DNA of 64,000 nt, from NCBI GenBank assembly GCA_016185205.1, contig JACPOA010000031.1, positions 1 through 64,000 of the forward strand. Direction: 5' to 3'. The notes below the pieces were generated by a model, which saw nothing but the letters and a program-made list of their open reading frames with translations, searched no databases and was not told where the DNA came from. This stretch comes from Hyphomicrobiales bacterium. Lineage in GTDB: Bacteria; Pseudomonadota; Alphaproteobacteria; Rhizobiales; Xanthobacteraceae. This document shows, in pieces, positions 44,262-54,223 of this stretch; position 1 is the stretch's first letter, and every line of letters starts with the position of its first letter. The position numbers and the translations under genes were made by a program.

Positions 44262-45232
44262 GTGAAGTGCGGTTCGGCCAAGCGATCAACCGGGCGCTCA
44301 TAGACGCCATGACCGCGGATCCATCGGTCATCCTGCTCGGCGAGGACGTGGCACGGCCGGGCGGCCCTTTCGGCGTCACCCGCGGCCTGCTCGACAAGTT
44401 CGGCCCCGAGCGCGTACGCGATACGCCAATCTCGGAGGCGGCGATCACCGGCGCCGCGGTCGGCGCCGCAATGACCGGGCTACGGCCCATCGTCGAGATT
44501 ATGTTCATGGATTTCGTAACGCTGACCATGGACGCGCTAGTCAACCAGGCGGCCAAGGCGCGTTTCATGTTTGGCGGCCAGAGTTCAGTCCCGATGGTGG
44601 TGCGCATGCCGCACGGCGGCGGCATCAATGCCGGACCACAACATTCGCAGTGCCTAGAAGCCTGGCTGGCACACGTTCCCGGTCTCAAAGTCGTCTGCCC
44701 GGCGACAGTCGCCGACGCCTATAGCCTCACCCGCGCGGCGATTGTCGACGATGACCCGGTCATCGTGATCGAGCACAAGGCGCTTTATGCAGCGAAGGGC
44801 GAACTCGCCGACTCGCCGACCGCGACACCAATTGGACGCGCGCGGATCGCCCGCGAGGGTCGTGATGCGACGATCGTTACCTATGGCGCTATGGTATCGG
44901 TGGCGCTCGCCGCCGCCGTTGAGCTCGCCCAAGATGGCGTGGAGGCGGATGTGATCGACCTGCGCTCATTGCAGCCATGGGACGAAGCGACTGTACTCGC
45001 CTCACTCACGCGTACCCACCGTTTGATCATCTGTCACGAAGCGGTCGAGGCATTTGGCATCGGCGCCGAGATTGCCGCGCGCATGGCTGACGTCGGCTTT
45101 GACGAACTCGATGCTCCGATCGTCCGCGTCGGCGCTCCATTCATGCCGCCGCCTTTCGCCAAGACGCTCGAGGACTGGTACCGGCCCGACGCAGCGAAGA
45201 TCGTCGCGGCGGTAAAAAAGACCATGTCTTAA
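44258..45232 (+). CDS. 2-oxoacid dehydrogenase E1 beta subunit
   Basis: A 324-residue AcoB/PdhB-type subunit: LLGEDVARPGGPFGVTRGL, RVRDTPISEAAITGAAVGAA and the C-terminal domain with ICHEAVEAFGIGAEIAARM. Residues that contact TPP across the alpha-beta interface (the EDV and SE patches) are present. It overlaps E1 alpha by 4 bases. Confidence 0.92.
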   Translation: MSEVRFGQAINRALIDAMTADPSVILLGEDVARPGGPFGVTRGLLDKFGPERVRDTPISEAAITGAAVGAAMTGLRPIVEIMFMDFVTLTMDALVNQAAKARFMFGGQSSVPMVVRMPHGGGINAGPQHSQCLEAWLAHVPGLKVVCPATVADAYSLTRAAIVDDDPVIVIEHKALYAAKGELADSPTATPIGRARIAREGRDATIVTYGAMVSVALAAAVELAQDGVEADVIDLRSLQPWDEATVLASLTRTHRLIICHEAVEAFGIGAEIAARMADVGFDELDAPIVRVGAPFMPPPFAKTLEDWYRPDAAKIVAAVKKTMS

Positions 45233-45246
45233 GGGAGGATATTGCG

Positions 45247-46029
45247 ATGAGCGAAAGCATCCTGCTCGCCGTGGAGGGGCCGATTGGCCTCCTCACCATC
45301 AATCGCCCGAAAGTGCTGAATGCCCTCGACATACCGACCCTCATCGAACTAGAGGCGGCATTTGGCAAGCTCGAGACCGATGACACCGTGCACGTTATCG
45401 TCATCACTGGCGCGGGCGATCGTGCATTCGTCGCTGGCGGTGACATTGCCGACCTCAATTCGCGTCGAGGGCTCGCTCATTACCAAGAATTCGCCGAGGT
45501 CGTGCACCGCGTCTTCCGCCGCATCGAGATCAGCGACAAACCGACCATCGCCGCAGTCAATGGATATGCACTGGGCGGGGGTACCGAGCTCATTCTCGCA
45601 ACCGACATCCGCGTGCTAGCGAGCACCGCACGGCTTGGCCTACCGGAGATCACGCTTGGCCTCTTCCCCGGCGCCGGCGGCACGCAGCGGATCATACGCC
45701 AGATTTCGCCTTGCCGCGCCAAAGAGATCATGTTCACCGGCGAGCAAATTTCTGCCGATGAGGCATTGGCGATCGGGCTCGCCAACAAGGTGGTGCCGAA
45801 AGACGAGGTGCTCGCTGCGGCGAAGGAAATCGCCGGGAAGATCGCGACAAAGTCGCCGCTGGTGCTGAAGCTACTCAAGCGCACGCTGCGCGACGGCGCA
45901 GATATGCCGCTGTCGGCGGCGTTACCTTTCGAGCAGAGCATGATCGGGCTGGTGCTCGACACCGCCGATGCACACGAAGGATGCTCCGCCTTCCTCGACA
46001 GGCGGAAGCCAAATTTCACCGGCCAGTAG
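45247..46029 (+). CDS. Enoyl-CoA hydratase/isomerase family protein
   Basis: A 260-residue crotonase. The oxyanion-hole segments AFVAGGDIADL (about 60-70) and GYALGGGTEL (about 110-119) are conserved. The two typical glutamates are Glu118 and the Glu of LPEITLGLFPGAGG, so it is likely an active hydratase. A GGGAGGAT ribosome site precedes it. It lies between E1 beta and E2, suggesting that the oxoacid dehydrogenase product is an unsaturated or branched acyl-CoA degraded by beta-oxidation. Confidence 0.92.
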   Translation: MSESILLAVEGPIGLLTINRPKVLNALDIPTLIELEAAFGKLETDDTVHVIVITGAGDRAFVAGGDIADLNSRRGLAHYQEFAEVVHRVFRRIEISDKPTIAAVNGYALGGGTELILATDIRVLASTARLGLPEITLGLFPGAGGTQRIIRQISPCRAKEIMFTGEQISADEALAIGLANKVVPKDEVLAAAKEIAGKIATKSPLVLKLLKRTLRDGADMPLSAALPFEQSMIGLVLDTADAHEGCSAFLDRRKPNFTGQ

Positions 46030-46037
46030 ACCGAGCA

Positions 46038-47099
46038 ATGAAGACGCTTGCCGATCTCGTCATGCCTAAACTCGGCCTAACCATGACCGAAGGGACGGTG
46101 GCGCAGTGGGCCATCGCGCCCGGCGCATCGTTCGGCGCCGACGATATCGTCGCCGTCATCGAAACCGACAAGATCGCCTACGAGGTTAAGGCGCCCAGTG
46201 CTGGAACGCTGTCGGAAATCCTGGTGCCGACGGGAACGACGGTCGCAGTCGGTACGCCAATCGCACAGTGGGAACCGAAAGGCGTCCCCGCGCGGGACGC
46301 AACAGCTGCAGCGATCGTTTCCAAAAGGCATGCACCGGCGGATGCAGCCGCTGCATCAATGCCCCTCCCCACGCCTCCCTCGCCCGCGACCGCTCAAGCG
46401 GTCGGCGCCCGCATTATCGCCACGCCCTATGCCCGCCGGATTGCGCGCAATGCAGGCATCGAGCTTGCAGCCATCCCTGCAGCCAATAACCGCCGTATCA
46501 GGGCCGCGGATGTAGAGACCGCCATCGCCCGCCGCGCCGCGGCCGCGACGCCGGCGCCGCAATGCCTTTCTGCCGCCGGATTCACTTTCATCGGCACCGA
46601 AGTCAGCGTCGATCGCTTACTGCGCCTAATAGCTGACATCGCTGAAGGTATCCCGGGCTTGACGCCGGCTCCCGTCCACTTCGTTATCCTCGCCGCCGCC
46701 CGCGCGCTTGCCGACCACGGCGTCGCACCCGTTATCGGCTTGCAACACGCCGATTTTCCACCTTGCATCTTCGATTCCGACGCCTGCCGGCGCTTGTCAA
46801 CGATCGTCGCCGCCGACCGCGCCGGCATCGGCACAGCGGCCGCAGCCATGATGCTGCTGGTGGCCGATAATACCGACGCGACGCTGGTCGCTCGCATGCC
46901 ATTGCTCGGCTGCGGCGCCACACTCGGCGTCGGTGCGATCAACCGCGTCTTCCGACCCAACGCGGCCGGCGCGCCGGTATTGCGCGCCGAACTGCATCTT
47001 GTCTTCTGCCTGCGCGACGCCGCGCTGCCTGAAAGCAAAGACCTGCTCTGGCGCATTCGTGAGCTTCTCGAAAACCCGTTCGTTCTCCTCGCAATCTGA
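46038..47099 (+). CDS. E2-like lipoyl protein with degenerate acyltransferase domain
   Basis: A 353-residue E2-type protein. The lipoyl domain (about 1-80) has Lys45 in IETDKIAYEV. A Pro/Ala-rich linker and an E3-binding domain (126-164, TPYARRIARNAGI) follow. The C-terminal domain is short (about 175 residues against about 230), and at the site of the catalytic HRxxDG motif it reads CLRDAALPES (324-333): the histidine and the DG are gone. It may carry a lipoyl arm without transferring to CoA, or use another partner. No E3 gene is nearby. Confidence 0.8.
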   Translation: MKTLADLVMPKLGLTMTEGTVAQWAIAPGASFGADDIVAVIETDKIAYEVKAPSAGTLSEILVPTGTTVAVGTPIAQWEPKGVPARDATAAAIVSKRHAPADAAAASMPLPTPPSPATAQAVGARIIATPYARRIARNAGIELAAIPAANNRRIRAADVETAIARRAAAATPAPQCLSAAGFTFIGTEVSVDRLLRLIADIAEGIPGLTPAPVHFVILAAARALADHGVAPVIGLQHADFPPCIFDSDACRRLSTIVAADRAGIGTAAAAMMLLVADNTDATLVARMPLLGCGATLGVGAINRVFRPNAAGAPVLRAELHLVFCLRDAALPESKDLLWRIRELLENPFVLLAI

Positions 47100-47113
47100 T
47101 CTCCGGAGCAACC

Positions 47114-48286
47114 ATGGACTTCTTGTTGACCGACGAGCAGAAGATGATCGCGGAAACCGCGCGCAAGGTCGGCGACCGTTTTGGGCTCGACTACTGGCGA
47201 AAACTCGACGCCGAGAATACTTTCCCGCGCGAATTCTGGGCGGCCGTGTGCGAGGCCGGCCTGTGCGGCGTCGCGCTGCCCGAAGAATACGGCGGCGCTG
47301 GCCTCGGCATGCTGGAGATGGCGCTAATCGTGGAAGCCCTGTCGGCCGGCGGCGGCGGCTCGACGATCGGCCAGCTTTTTATGATCAATCCGATATTCGG
47401 CGGGGTTTCGATCGCCAAGTTCGGCACGCCGAAAATGAAGAAAGAACTGCTGCCGAAGATCATTTCCGGCGAAATCAACTGCTGCATGGCGCTGACCGAG
47501 CCGGACGCCGGCTCCAATAGCCTGGAGATCAAAACCTTCGCCACCGGCCACGGCAATGGCTGGCGGCTCAACGGGCGGAAGATCTGGATCACCGGCGCCG
47601 AAGCGGCACAGAAAATGCTGGTCATTGCCCGCACGACCAAAGTACAGGAGGTCAAGCGCCGCACCGAAGGTCTGTCGATGTTCCTGGTCGACGTCGAGCG
47701 CAAGGGCCTGACCTATTCCTCGATAGAGAAGCTGGGCACCAATACACTGTCGTCGTGCAACATCTTCTTCGAGGATGTCGACGTCGATGGCGACGAGCTG
47801 GTCGGCTCGCTCGACGGCGGCTGGTACGAGCTGCTCGACGTGCTCAACACCGAACGTATCGTCACCACCGCCGGACTCGTCGGCGCGGCAGAGCTCGCCT
47901 TCCGGATCGCCATCGACTACGCCAAGGAACGGCGCGTGTTCGGCAACCGCCCGATCGCCGAGTACCAGAGCCTCCAGTTCCCGTTCGCGCAGGCTTTCGC
48001 CGAAATCGAATGCGCCAGGCTGATGAATTACAAGGCGGCGAGCCTGTTCGACCGCGGCCTGCCCTACGGCACCGAGGCGAACGTCGGCAAGCTGATCGCC
48101 TCGCAGGCGGCCTCAAGCGGCATCGAACATGCGATGCAGACCATGGGCGGCATGGGATACGCCAAGGAAACGCATCTTGAACGGCTATGGCGCGATGCCC
48201 GTCTGTTCCGCTTTGCGCCGATCTCCGAGCAGATGATCTTGAACTTCATCGCCATGCAGAATCTCGGGTTGCCACGGTCGTATTGA
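47114..48286 (+). CDS. Acyl-CoA dehydrogenase
   Basis: A 390-residue FAD enzyme with the family's three-domain layout. Markers are CCMALTEPDAGSNSLEIKT (FAD/substrate loop), GRKIWITGAE and the C-terminal TMGGMGYAKETHLERLWRDAR, which carries the likely catalytic glutamate. It removes hydrogens across C2-C3 of an acyl-CoA and passes electrons to ETF. It sits 14 bases after the E2-like gene and is followed by the CoA ligase. Confidence 0.92.
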   Translation: MDFLLTDEQKMIAETARKVGDRFGLDYWRKLDAENTFPREFWAAVCEAGLCGVALPEEYGGAGLGMLEMALIVEALSAGGGGSTIGQLFMINPIFGGVSIAKFGTPKMKKELLPKIISGEINCCMALTEPDAGSNSLEIKTFATGHGNGWRLNGRKIWITGAEAAQKMLVIARTTKVQEVKRRTEGLSMFLVDVERKGLTYSSIEKLGTNTLSSCNIFFEDVDVDGDELVGSLDGGWYELLDVLNTERIVTTAGLVGAAELAFRIAIDYAKERRVFGNRPIAEYQSLQFPFAQAFAEIECARLMNYKAASLFDRGLPYGTEANVGKLIASQAASSGIEHAMQTMGGMGYAKETHLERLWRDARLFRFAPISEQMILNFIAMQNLGLPRSY

Positions 48287-48297
48287 TAGGTGAAGTC

Positions 48298-49788
48298 ATG
48301 GTGAATTTGTCGAGCTTCATACGTTACCACGCCTCGCGCACGCCGGACCGACTCGCTATCGTGTTCAAGGATCAGCGGATAACTTACGCAGAGTTACTGC
48401 GACGCATTGAGACCACTGCTGGTTTCCTCTCAGCGCGCGGCATCCGGCCGGATGACGTTGTCGCCGTCTTTATGAAGAACAGCGCCGCGTTCCTCGAGCT
48501 GGCCTTCGCCGTGAGCCACATTGGCGCGGTTTTTTTGCCGATCAACTTTCGCCTCGCCACCGACGAAGTGCGCTACATCATCGAAAGCGCAGGTGCGAAA
48601 CTTCTGTTTGCTGACGCCGAGTTTGCCGAAATCGTCGGTGGGCTGCCGTCCGTAATCCTCGTGGACGAGCGGTCGCAGAGCGACTCGACGATACTAACCG
48701 CTGGGGCCGACCGGGCGGCGATGCACGTGCGTCGGACTGACGACCTGTTTCGCCTGATGTACACATCGGGGACGACGGACCGCCCGAAAGGTGTGATGCA
48801 TAGCTACGCAAATTTCTATTGGAAGTGTGCCGACCATGTGCTTTCACTTGGTCTCAGGCACGAGAACCGGCTGCTCGTCACAGGACCGCTTTATCACGTG
48901 GGCGCCTTTGATCTTCCGGGCGTCGCCGTACTGTGGATCGGCGGCATGCTTTACGTGCACCGGGACTTCGACCCCGCGCACGTGCTCGCTTCGATCAAAC
49001 AGGAAAAGCTCACCGGGGCTTGGTTCGCTCCCGTGATGCTGTCCGCGCTGCTCACTTTTCCTGACCGTCACCGCTATGACGTCAGGAGTCTTGAATGGGT
49101 GATCGGTGGCGGCGAGCGCACGCCCGAGGCGCGTATCCGGGCTTTTTCCGACTATTTCACTGGCGGGCGCTACATAGATGCCTATGGCCTGACCGAGTCC
49201 TGCAGCGGCGACACGCTGATGGAGGCCGGGCGCGAAATCGAGAAGATCGGCTCGGTCGGCCGCGCTCTCGCGCATGTCGAGATCGAGATCCGCGACGAGA
49301 CAGGCCGCACCCTGCCAGCTGGCATGACCGGGGAGATCTGCCTGCGCGGACCGAAAATCACCGGCGGCTACTGGAAGAATCCGAAAACGACTGCCGCCTC
49401 TTTCTACGGCGATTGGTTCCGTACCGGCGATGTCGGCCACCTCGATGCCGACGGCTTTCTATACTTAACGGACCGCAAGAAGGATATGATCATCTCCGGC
49501 GGAGAAAACATTGCCTCCTCGGAGGTCGAGCGCGTGATCTACCAGATCCCCGGGGTGCGCGAGGTGGCGGTGATCGGTGTGCCCGACCCGAAATGGGGCG
49601 AGCGACCCGTTGCTATCGTGGTCATGACTGCCGGCAAAATGCTCGACTATGAGGCGCTGGCAACGCACTGCCGGGCCCATCTCGCCAATTTCAAGGTGCC
49701 GAAAGACCTGATCTTGCGAGAGCAGCTGCCGCGCAATCCGTCGGGAAAAATACTCAAGCGAGTGCTGCGCGACCAACTGACGTCCTGA
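48298..49788 (+). CDS. Acyl-CoA synthetase (AMP-forming)
   Basis: A 496-residue ANL-superfamily ligase: P-loop YTSGTTDRPKG (about 154-164), A5 motif DAYGLTES, A7 WFRTGDVGHLD, A8 DRKKDMIISGGENI and the C-terminal catalytic lysine in NPSGKILKR. The start at 48298 follows AGGTGAAG and gives the normal N-terminus. It activates a carboxylic acid for the acyl-CoA dehydrogenase and hydratase encoded upstream in the same operon. Confidence 0.92.
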   Translation: MVNLSSFIRYHASRTPDRLAIVFKDQRITYAELLRRIETTAGFLSARGIRPDDVVAVFMKNSAAFLELAFAVSHIGAVFLPINFRLATDEVRYIIESAGAKLLFADAEFAEIVGGLPSVILVDERSQSDSTILTAGADRAAMHVRRTDDLFRLMYTSGTTDRPKGVMHSYANFYWKCADHVLSLGLRHENRLLVTGPLYHVGAFDLPGVAVLWIGGMLYVHRDFDPAHVLASIKQEKLTGAWFAPVMLSALLTFPDRHRYDVRSLEWVIGGGERTPEARIRAFSDYFTGGRYIDAYGLTESCSGDTLMEAGREIEKIGSVGRALAHVEIEIRDETGRTLPAGMTGEICLRGPKITGGYWKNPKTTAASFYGDWFRTGDVGHLDADGFLYLTDRKKDMIISGGENIASSEVERVIYQIPGVREVAVIGVPDPKWGERPVAIVVMTAGKMLDYEALATHCRAHLANFKVPKDLILREQLPRNPSGKILKRVLRDQLTS

Positions 49789-49926
49789 GCGGCGGCTTGC
49801 CACCGACGACGTTTCGCTGGATTCATTTTTAGCCCGCATTGGACTGACGACGCTCTGAATTCCTCAACATTCGCGCCGATTCAGGTATAGGCATCAGCAC
49901 CTTATCCTGGATCGAGCGAGGCGGTC

Positions 49927-50400
49927 ATGGCGCACCCGACGGATGAATCAAAAGACGGTGTTCTCAATCTCGATTTCGACCGCCGCCTTATAGTGCAATT
50001 TCGCGGGTCCGTGGTCACTTCCGATGCGGGATTGTTGGGGTATCACGAACTCGACGACGCACTCGGGTTGAGAGCGATAGCGGGCGAGACGCTTGCCGAT
50101 ATGCGCCCGGGCAAGAACGGCCGCCACGTGTTGGTCGGACGTTCGCGGCTAACGCCGTGCGGCTCCAGCTCAATGCGCTCGCCTACATTCTCGGTAATTT
50201 CCTACGCACGCTGGCAACGCCGAACCGATCAAGGATTGGTTACTGACGAGCCTGAAACAGAAGCTGAGCAAGATCGGCGCGAGGGTTCTCCGTCATGGAC
50301 GCTATGTCGCCTTCCAGACGGCCGAAATCGCGATCTCATGGTGAATGTTCCAGGAGATTTTGCGGCTGATCGCTGAACAGCCGCTCCAGCACCACCTGTG
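49927..50400 (+). pseudogene. IS1380-family transposase with large internal deletion
   Basis: The first 70 codons match the start of IS1380 transposases (LDFDRRLIVQFRGSVVTSD, ETLADMRPGKNGRHVLVG). At about 50139 the frame changes and the sequence jumps to the far C-terminal region (NAVRLQLNALAYILGNFL ... HGRYVAFQTAEIAI ... MFQEILRLIAEQ). Most of the catalytic domain is missing, so it cannot transpose by itself. The remainder of 49789-50652 shows no other gene. Confidence 0.8.
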
Positions 50401-50652
50401 CCAGCGTGAAGCGTTCGATTGCAATCAATTCCATTCCACAGCTACCGATGGGAGGAGTATTTCTAAATGCCCGAGAATGGCCATATCAGACCCTCGACCA
50501 CCGTCCGGGTGGCGCGGGGTGCGGGTAGCCGTCCACACCTCGCGGCCGTCTTATAGGGGACCGAAAAAGCGCAAATATTTACGTCAGCTTGGGAGTCATC
50601 GGGGGGAGTCCCGGGTAAACTTCCCTCTCCCCGCGAGGGTAGAGAAGGAATC

Positions 50653-51729
50653 ATGACAACCGTCGACCGCCAGCAGGCTTTTACCGGCACCAAGGAGGAG
50701 GCACCCGCGCTGCGGCTTGATGGGGCGCGGCTGGAAAATTATCTGGTCGACCAGGTCAAGGGCTTCGCCGGCCCGCTGACGGTCAAGCAGTTCAAGGGCG
50801 GCCAATCGAACCCGACTTATCTGCTGGAGACGCCGACGCGCTGTTACGTGCTGCGCCGCAAGCCGCCCGGCAAGCTGCTGCCGTCGGCGCATGCAGTCGA
50901 CCGCGAATACCGCGTGATCCGCGCACTGCACGCGGAGAGTTTTCCAGTCGCCGAGCCGCTGCTACTGTGCGGCGACGAGACTGTCGCCGGCACAGCGTTC
51001 TATCTGATGAGCTTCGTCGATGGCCGCGTGTTCTGGGAACCGCAGATGCCGGGCTCCAATCCGGCCGAGCGTGCTGCGGTCTACGATTCGATGAACGAGA
51101 CCATCGCGCGCCTGCATGCGTTTGATCCGGCGAAAATCGGTTTAGGCGACTTCGGTAAGGGCGAGAACTACGTTGCGCGTCAGGTCGACCGCTGGTCGAA
51201 GCAATACCGCGCCTCGGAAACCGAAAAGATTGACGCCATGGAGCGACTGATCGAGTGGCTGCCGTCGCACGTTCCGCCCAGCGGCCCGGCTCGCGTGGTG
51301 CATGGCGATTACCGGCTCGACAATCTGATTGTTGAGCGCGCGGCGCCCAAGGTGGCAGCGGTGCTCGACTGGGAATTGTCGACGCTCGGTGATCCGCTCG
51401 CTGACTTCAGCTATCACCTGATGGCCTGGCACATGCCGCATTCCGAAAGCGCAGCTGGCACCGCAACGCTGGTCAGGCACGATTTGCGCGCGCTCGGTAT
51501 TCCATCGATGGCTGCTTATGTCGATACATACATCGCGCGAACCGGGCTCGACCCACGCCCGCATTTGTCGGTTTATCTTGCCTATAATTTCTTCCGCATC
51601 GCCGCCATCCTGCAGGGCATCATCGGCCGTGTGCGCGAGGGCACCGCGACGTCCGAATTCGCACCGGCCAAAGCCGAAATGATTCGCCCGCTCGCTGAGA
51701 AAGCGTGGGAATTCGCGCAGCGGGCCTAG
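50653..51729 (+). CDS. Aminoglycoside-phosphotransferase-fold kinase (ACAD10/11-like)
   Basis: A 358-residue protein of the APH/choline-kinase fold: GGQSNPTYLL (nucleotide loop), VVHGDYRLDNLI (catalytic Asp) and AVLDWELSTLGDP (metal-binding Asp). In bacteria such genes often accompany acyl-CoA dehydrogenases and phosphorylate 4-hydroxyacyl-CoA, as the mammalian ACAD10/11 kinase domain does. That role fits the upstream acyl-CoA operon, though an IS1380 remnant lies between. Antibiotic resistance is not implied. Confidence 0.87.
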   Translation: MTTVDRQQAFTGTKEEAPALRLDGARLENYLVDQVKGFAGPLTVKQFKGGQSNPTYLLETPTRCYVLRRKPPGKLLPSAHAVDREYRVIRALHAESFPVAEPLLLCGDETVAGTAFYLMSFVDGRVFWEPQMPGSNPAERAAVYDSMNETIARLHAFDPAKIGLGDFGKGENYVARQVDRWSKQYRASETEKIDAMERLIEWLPSHVPPSGPARVVHGDYRLDNLIVERAAPKVAAVLDWELSTLGDPLADFSYHLMAWHMPHSESAAGTATLVRHDLRALGIPSMAAYVDTYIARTGLDPRPHLSVYLAYNFFRIAAILQGIIGRVREGTATSEFAPAKAEMIRPLAEKAWEFAQRA

Positions 51730-51905
51730 CCCCCTTCTGGTCGTCCCTGCTAAAATTGGTTTAATGGCCTGGGAAGGGAACGCCGTATATTTCACCGGAA
51801 TATTTTCAACGGCTGAGCAGCATTCAGGGGCTACGCATTGCTGGGAATCCGGTTTTGGCGGAGCACTGTCAGCGTGACTACGAATGGCGCGTGCGTATTC
51901 GGGTC

Positions 51906-53117
51906 TTACGCTTGCGACCCGTTTACGCGAACCCTTTGACCGGAAGCAGGTATGCGCAATAAAGCGAGCCGAACCGCAACAGCGAGAGCAACGAGAAGAA
52001 GGATACTGACAAACGTCACCACCCCGTTCCAGCCGTCTTGCGCCCAATAGCGGCCGCCATAGGACCCGATAAGGCTGGCGCCGAGATAATAGGCGAGCAG
52101 ATACAGCGAGGCCGCCTGCGCTTTTGCGGCCGGCGCAATATGGCCGACCCAACCGCTTGCGACCGAATGGCCCGCAAAGAAGCCCAGCGTCAGCAAGGCG
52201 AGACCGCCGATCACGGCCCATAGCGGCAGCAAGGTGGTGAGCAATACGCCCGCGAGCATCAGCAGCACCGCAATCGCCAGCATCGGGCTGCGGCCCAATC
52301 GATCCGCCAAGCGGCCGAACACGGGCGAGACAATCATACCGAGGAGATACAGCAGGAATATTGCGCCGATAGCGCTCTCGTGCAGGCTGTAGGGCGGCGC
52401 CACCAGACGGTAGCTGACGTAGTTATAAATGGTGACGAAGTTGCCCATAAGCAGGAACGACATCAGATAAAGCCATGGTAGCCCTACCCCACGGCAATTC
52501 ATCGACAGCGTGCTGAGGCGGGTGCGAAAGCCGAGGCTTTGTCGCGGCGTGAAATGGCGTGAGGCAGGCAGCAGCAGCCAGAACCCGATGCTGGTCATCA
52601 GCCCGACGACCGCCATTGTGGCCACCGCGGCACGCCAGGAATAATAACCTGCAACGACACCGGTGATGACCCGCCCCGCCATCCCACCCAATGCCGTACC
52701 GCCGATATACAAACCCATAGCGAATCCGGAACCCTCGGCACGCGCTTCCTCGACCGCGTACGCCATCGCCGCAGCCGGCACGCCTCCCAAGGCGATGCCG
52801 ATCAGCGAGCGCGCAACTAATAGATTCATCCAGGACGACGATAGCGACGTCAGCAATGTCAGACCTGATGCCATTAACAGGCAGCCACTTATAAGTATCT
52901 TGCGGTTCCAGGATTCTGACATGAACCCGGTGATGAGAATTGTGATCGCAAGGCTGCCGGTCGTCAGCGATAGCGAAAGACTGCTGGCCGCAGGACTGAT
53001 GCCGAATTCCTCGGAAAAGATCGGCATGACCGGCTGCACGCAATACATCAACGAGAACGTGCCAAACCCTGCAGCGAAAAGTGCTACATTGGCGCGCAGG
53101 TCGGTGCTCGTTGCCAT
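51906..53117 (-). CDS. MFS transporter
   Basis: A 403-residue major-facilitator protein with 12 predicted helices in two halves. It has a loop 2-3 motif (GFMSESWNRKILI) and a second-half equivalent GRLADRLGRSPML. N-terminal YCVQPVMPIFSEEFG resembles YnfM/arabinose-exporter-type drug and metabolite exporters. It is next to a reverse-strand LysR gene 128 bases upstream, which may regulate it. Confidence 0.88.
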   Translation of the reverse strand: MATSTDLRANVALFAAGFGTFSLMYCVQPVMPIFSEEFGISPAASSLSLSLTTGSLAITILITGFMSESWNRKILISGCLLMASGLTLLTSLSSSWMNLLVARSLIGIALGGVPAAAMAYAVEEARAEGSGFAMGLYIGGTALGGMAGRVITGVVAGYYSWRAAVATMAVVGLMTSIGFWLLLPASRHFTPRQSLGFRTRLSTLSMNCRGVGLPWLYLMSFLLMGNFVTIYNYVSYRLVAPPYSLHESAIGAIFLLYLLGMIVSPVFGRLADRLGRSPMLAIAVLLMLAGVLLTTLLPLWAVIGGLALLTLGFFAGHSVASGWVGHIAPAAKAQAASLYLLAYYLGASLIGSYGGRYWAQDGWNGVVTFVSILLLVALAVAVRLALLRIPASGQRVRVNGSQA

Positions 53118-53245
53118 TTGATTTTCAGTGCATTTATGGGAGCGAAGCTGCCGTCCGGTTCGAGTTCTCTAATGCCCCTGAAGGCGCTCGCAGACGACAT
53201 CGACAACAATTGCGTCATACTCGGTGCATTGCAAAGAAACTAACA

Positions 53246-54223
53246 TTATCGTATGGATTTTGCGGACCTTACCTTGGACTTGCTTGCGGCAACACGAACC
53301 TTGACTTCGTTCAACAGAAAATCACGGGCGCGGTTTGTCTCTTTACGCAAGGCTTCGACGAACTCCAATGCTGCCGGGGAAAGTGGAAACTGTGTCAAGT
53401 GAACCAAGTAGAGATTGGTCTCGAATTGCGCGTCCATAATAGGGTTAAGAATGAGGTCTGGATCGTCGCGGTCGCGCACAATAGCAGCCAAGGGTAGGAT
53501 CGTTGCCCAATCTGAGTTACGGACGAATGCAATCATTCCGGGTACCGAGTCCATTTCCAAAACTCGCGTCACCTTCAATGATCGAGTCCAAATGGCGCGC
53601 TCGATGGTTGCTCGCAAGCTATGGCGGTGCCCGGGCATGATCATCTTCACGGGCGGTATGTCGGAAAGCCGCAATGGTCCGGGCGATAGGCCAAATGCTT
53701 TACCGGATATCAAAACCGCCGGCCCATCGGCCAGTTTCTCCATCTCCAGACCCTCGTGCCGCGGCGGTTCGACCACAAACGCGAGATCGATCTCTTGGGC
53801 CAGCAGCCAGTCTGTCAATGTGCCACTGAACGACTCCGTGATACGCAAGTCGATCGCAGGATGTTTTTCGACAAATTCGTTAAGGAACGACGGTAAGATC
53901 CCGCGCACGAGAGATGGAATCACGCCGGCACGGACGGTGCCGGAAACCTGTTCGGTTACGGTAGCCATCTCGAGTTCGGCCATACGGAGAGAGCGGAGGA
54001 TAGAAATCGCGTGACGATAGAAGCGCTTTCCCGCCGCTGTTGGAACCGCCCCAGCTACCGACCTCTCAAAAAGATTGCCACCAACGAGCTCCTCAACATT
54101 TCGTACCTGCGCGCTCAGAGCCGGCTGAGAACATCGCTCGCGGTCGGCCGCCTTGGTGAAGCTGCCTTCCTCGAACACCGCGACAAAATATTGCAAATGA
54201 CGAAAGCTGATACAGGGAATCAT
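53246..54223 (-). CDS. LysR-family transcriptional regulator
   Basis: A 325-residue LTTR. The HTH is at about residues 7-66 (FRHLQYFVAVFEEGSFTKAADRE, then QPALSAQVRNVEE) and the effector-binding domain at about 95-300. The second residue of the canonical start is preceded by a short extension. Both neighbours on the reverse strand are plausible targets, the MFS exporter being the nearer. The 229-base gap upstream (54224-54452) holds no supported gene. Confidence 0.9.
   Translation of the reverse strand: MIPCISFRHLQYFVAVFEEGSFTKAADRERCSQPALSAQVRNVEELVGGNLFERSVAGAVPTAAGKRFYRHAISILRSLRMAELEMATVTEQVSGTVRAGVIPSLVRGILPSFLNEFVEKHPAIDLRITESFSGTLTDWLLAQEIDLAFVVEPPRHEGLEMEKLADGPAVLISGKAFGLSPGPLRLSDIPPVKMIMPGHRHSLRATIERAIWTRSLKVTRVLEMDSVPGMIAFVRNSDWATILPLAAIVRDRDDPDLILNPIMDAQFETNLYLVHLTQFPLSPAALEFVEALRKETNRARDFLLNEVKVRVAASKSKVRSAKSIR

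Noticed and set aside
50653-51729. Aminoglycoside resistance gene
   Set aside because: The fold is APH-like, but the motifs and the acyl-CoA context fit the ACAD10/11-type kinase group; nothing indicates drug modification.
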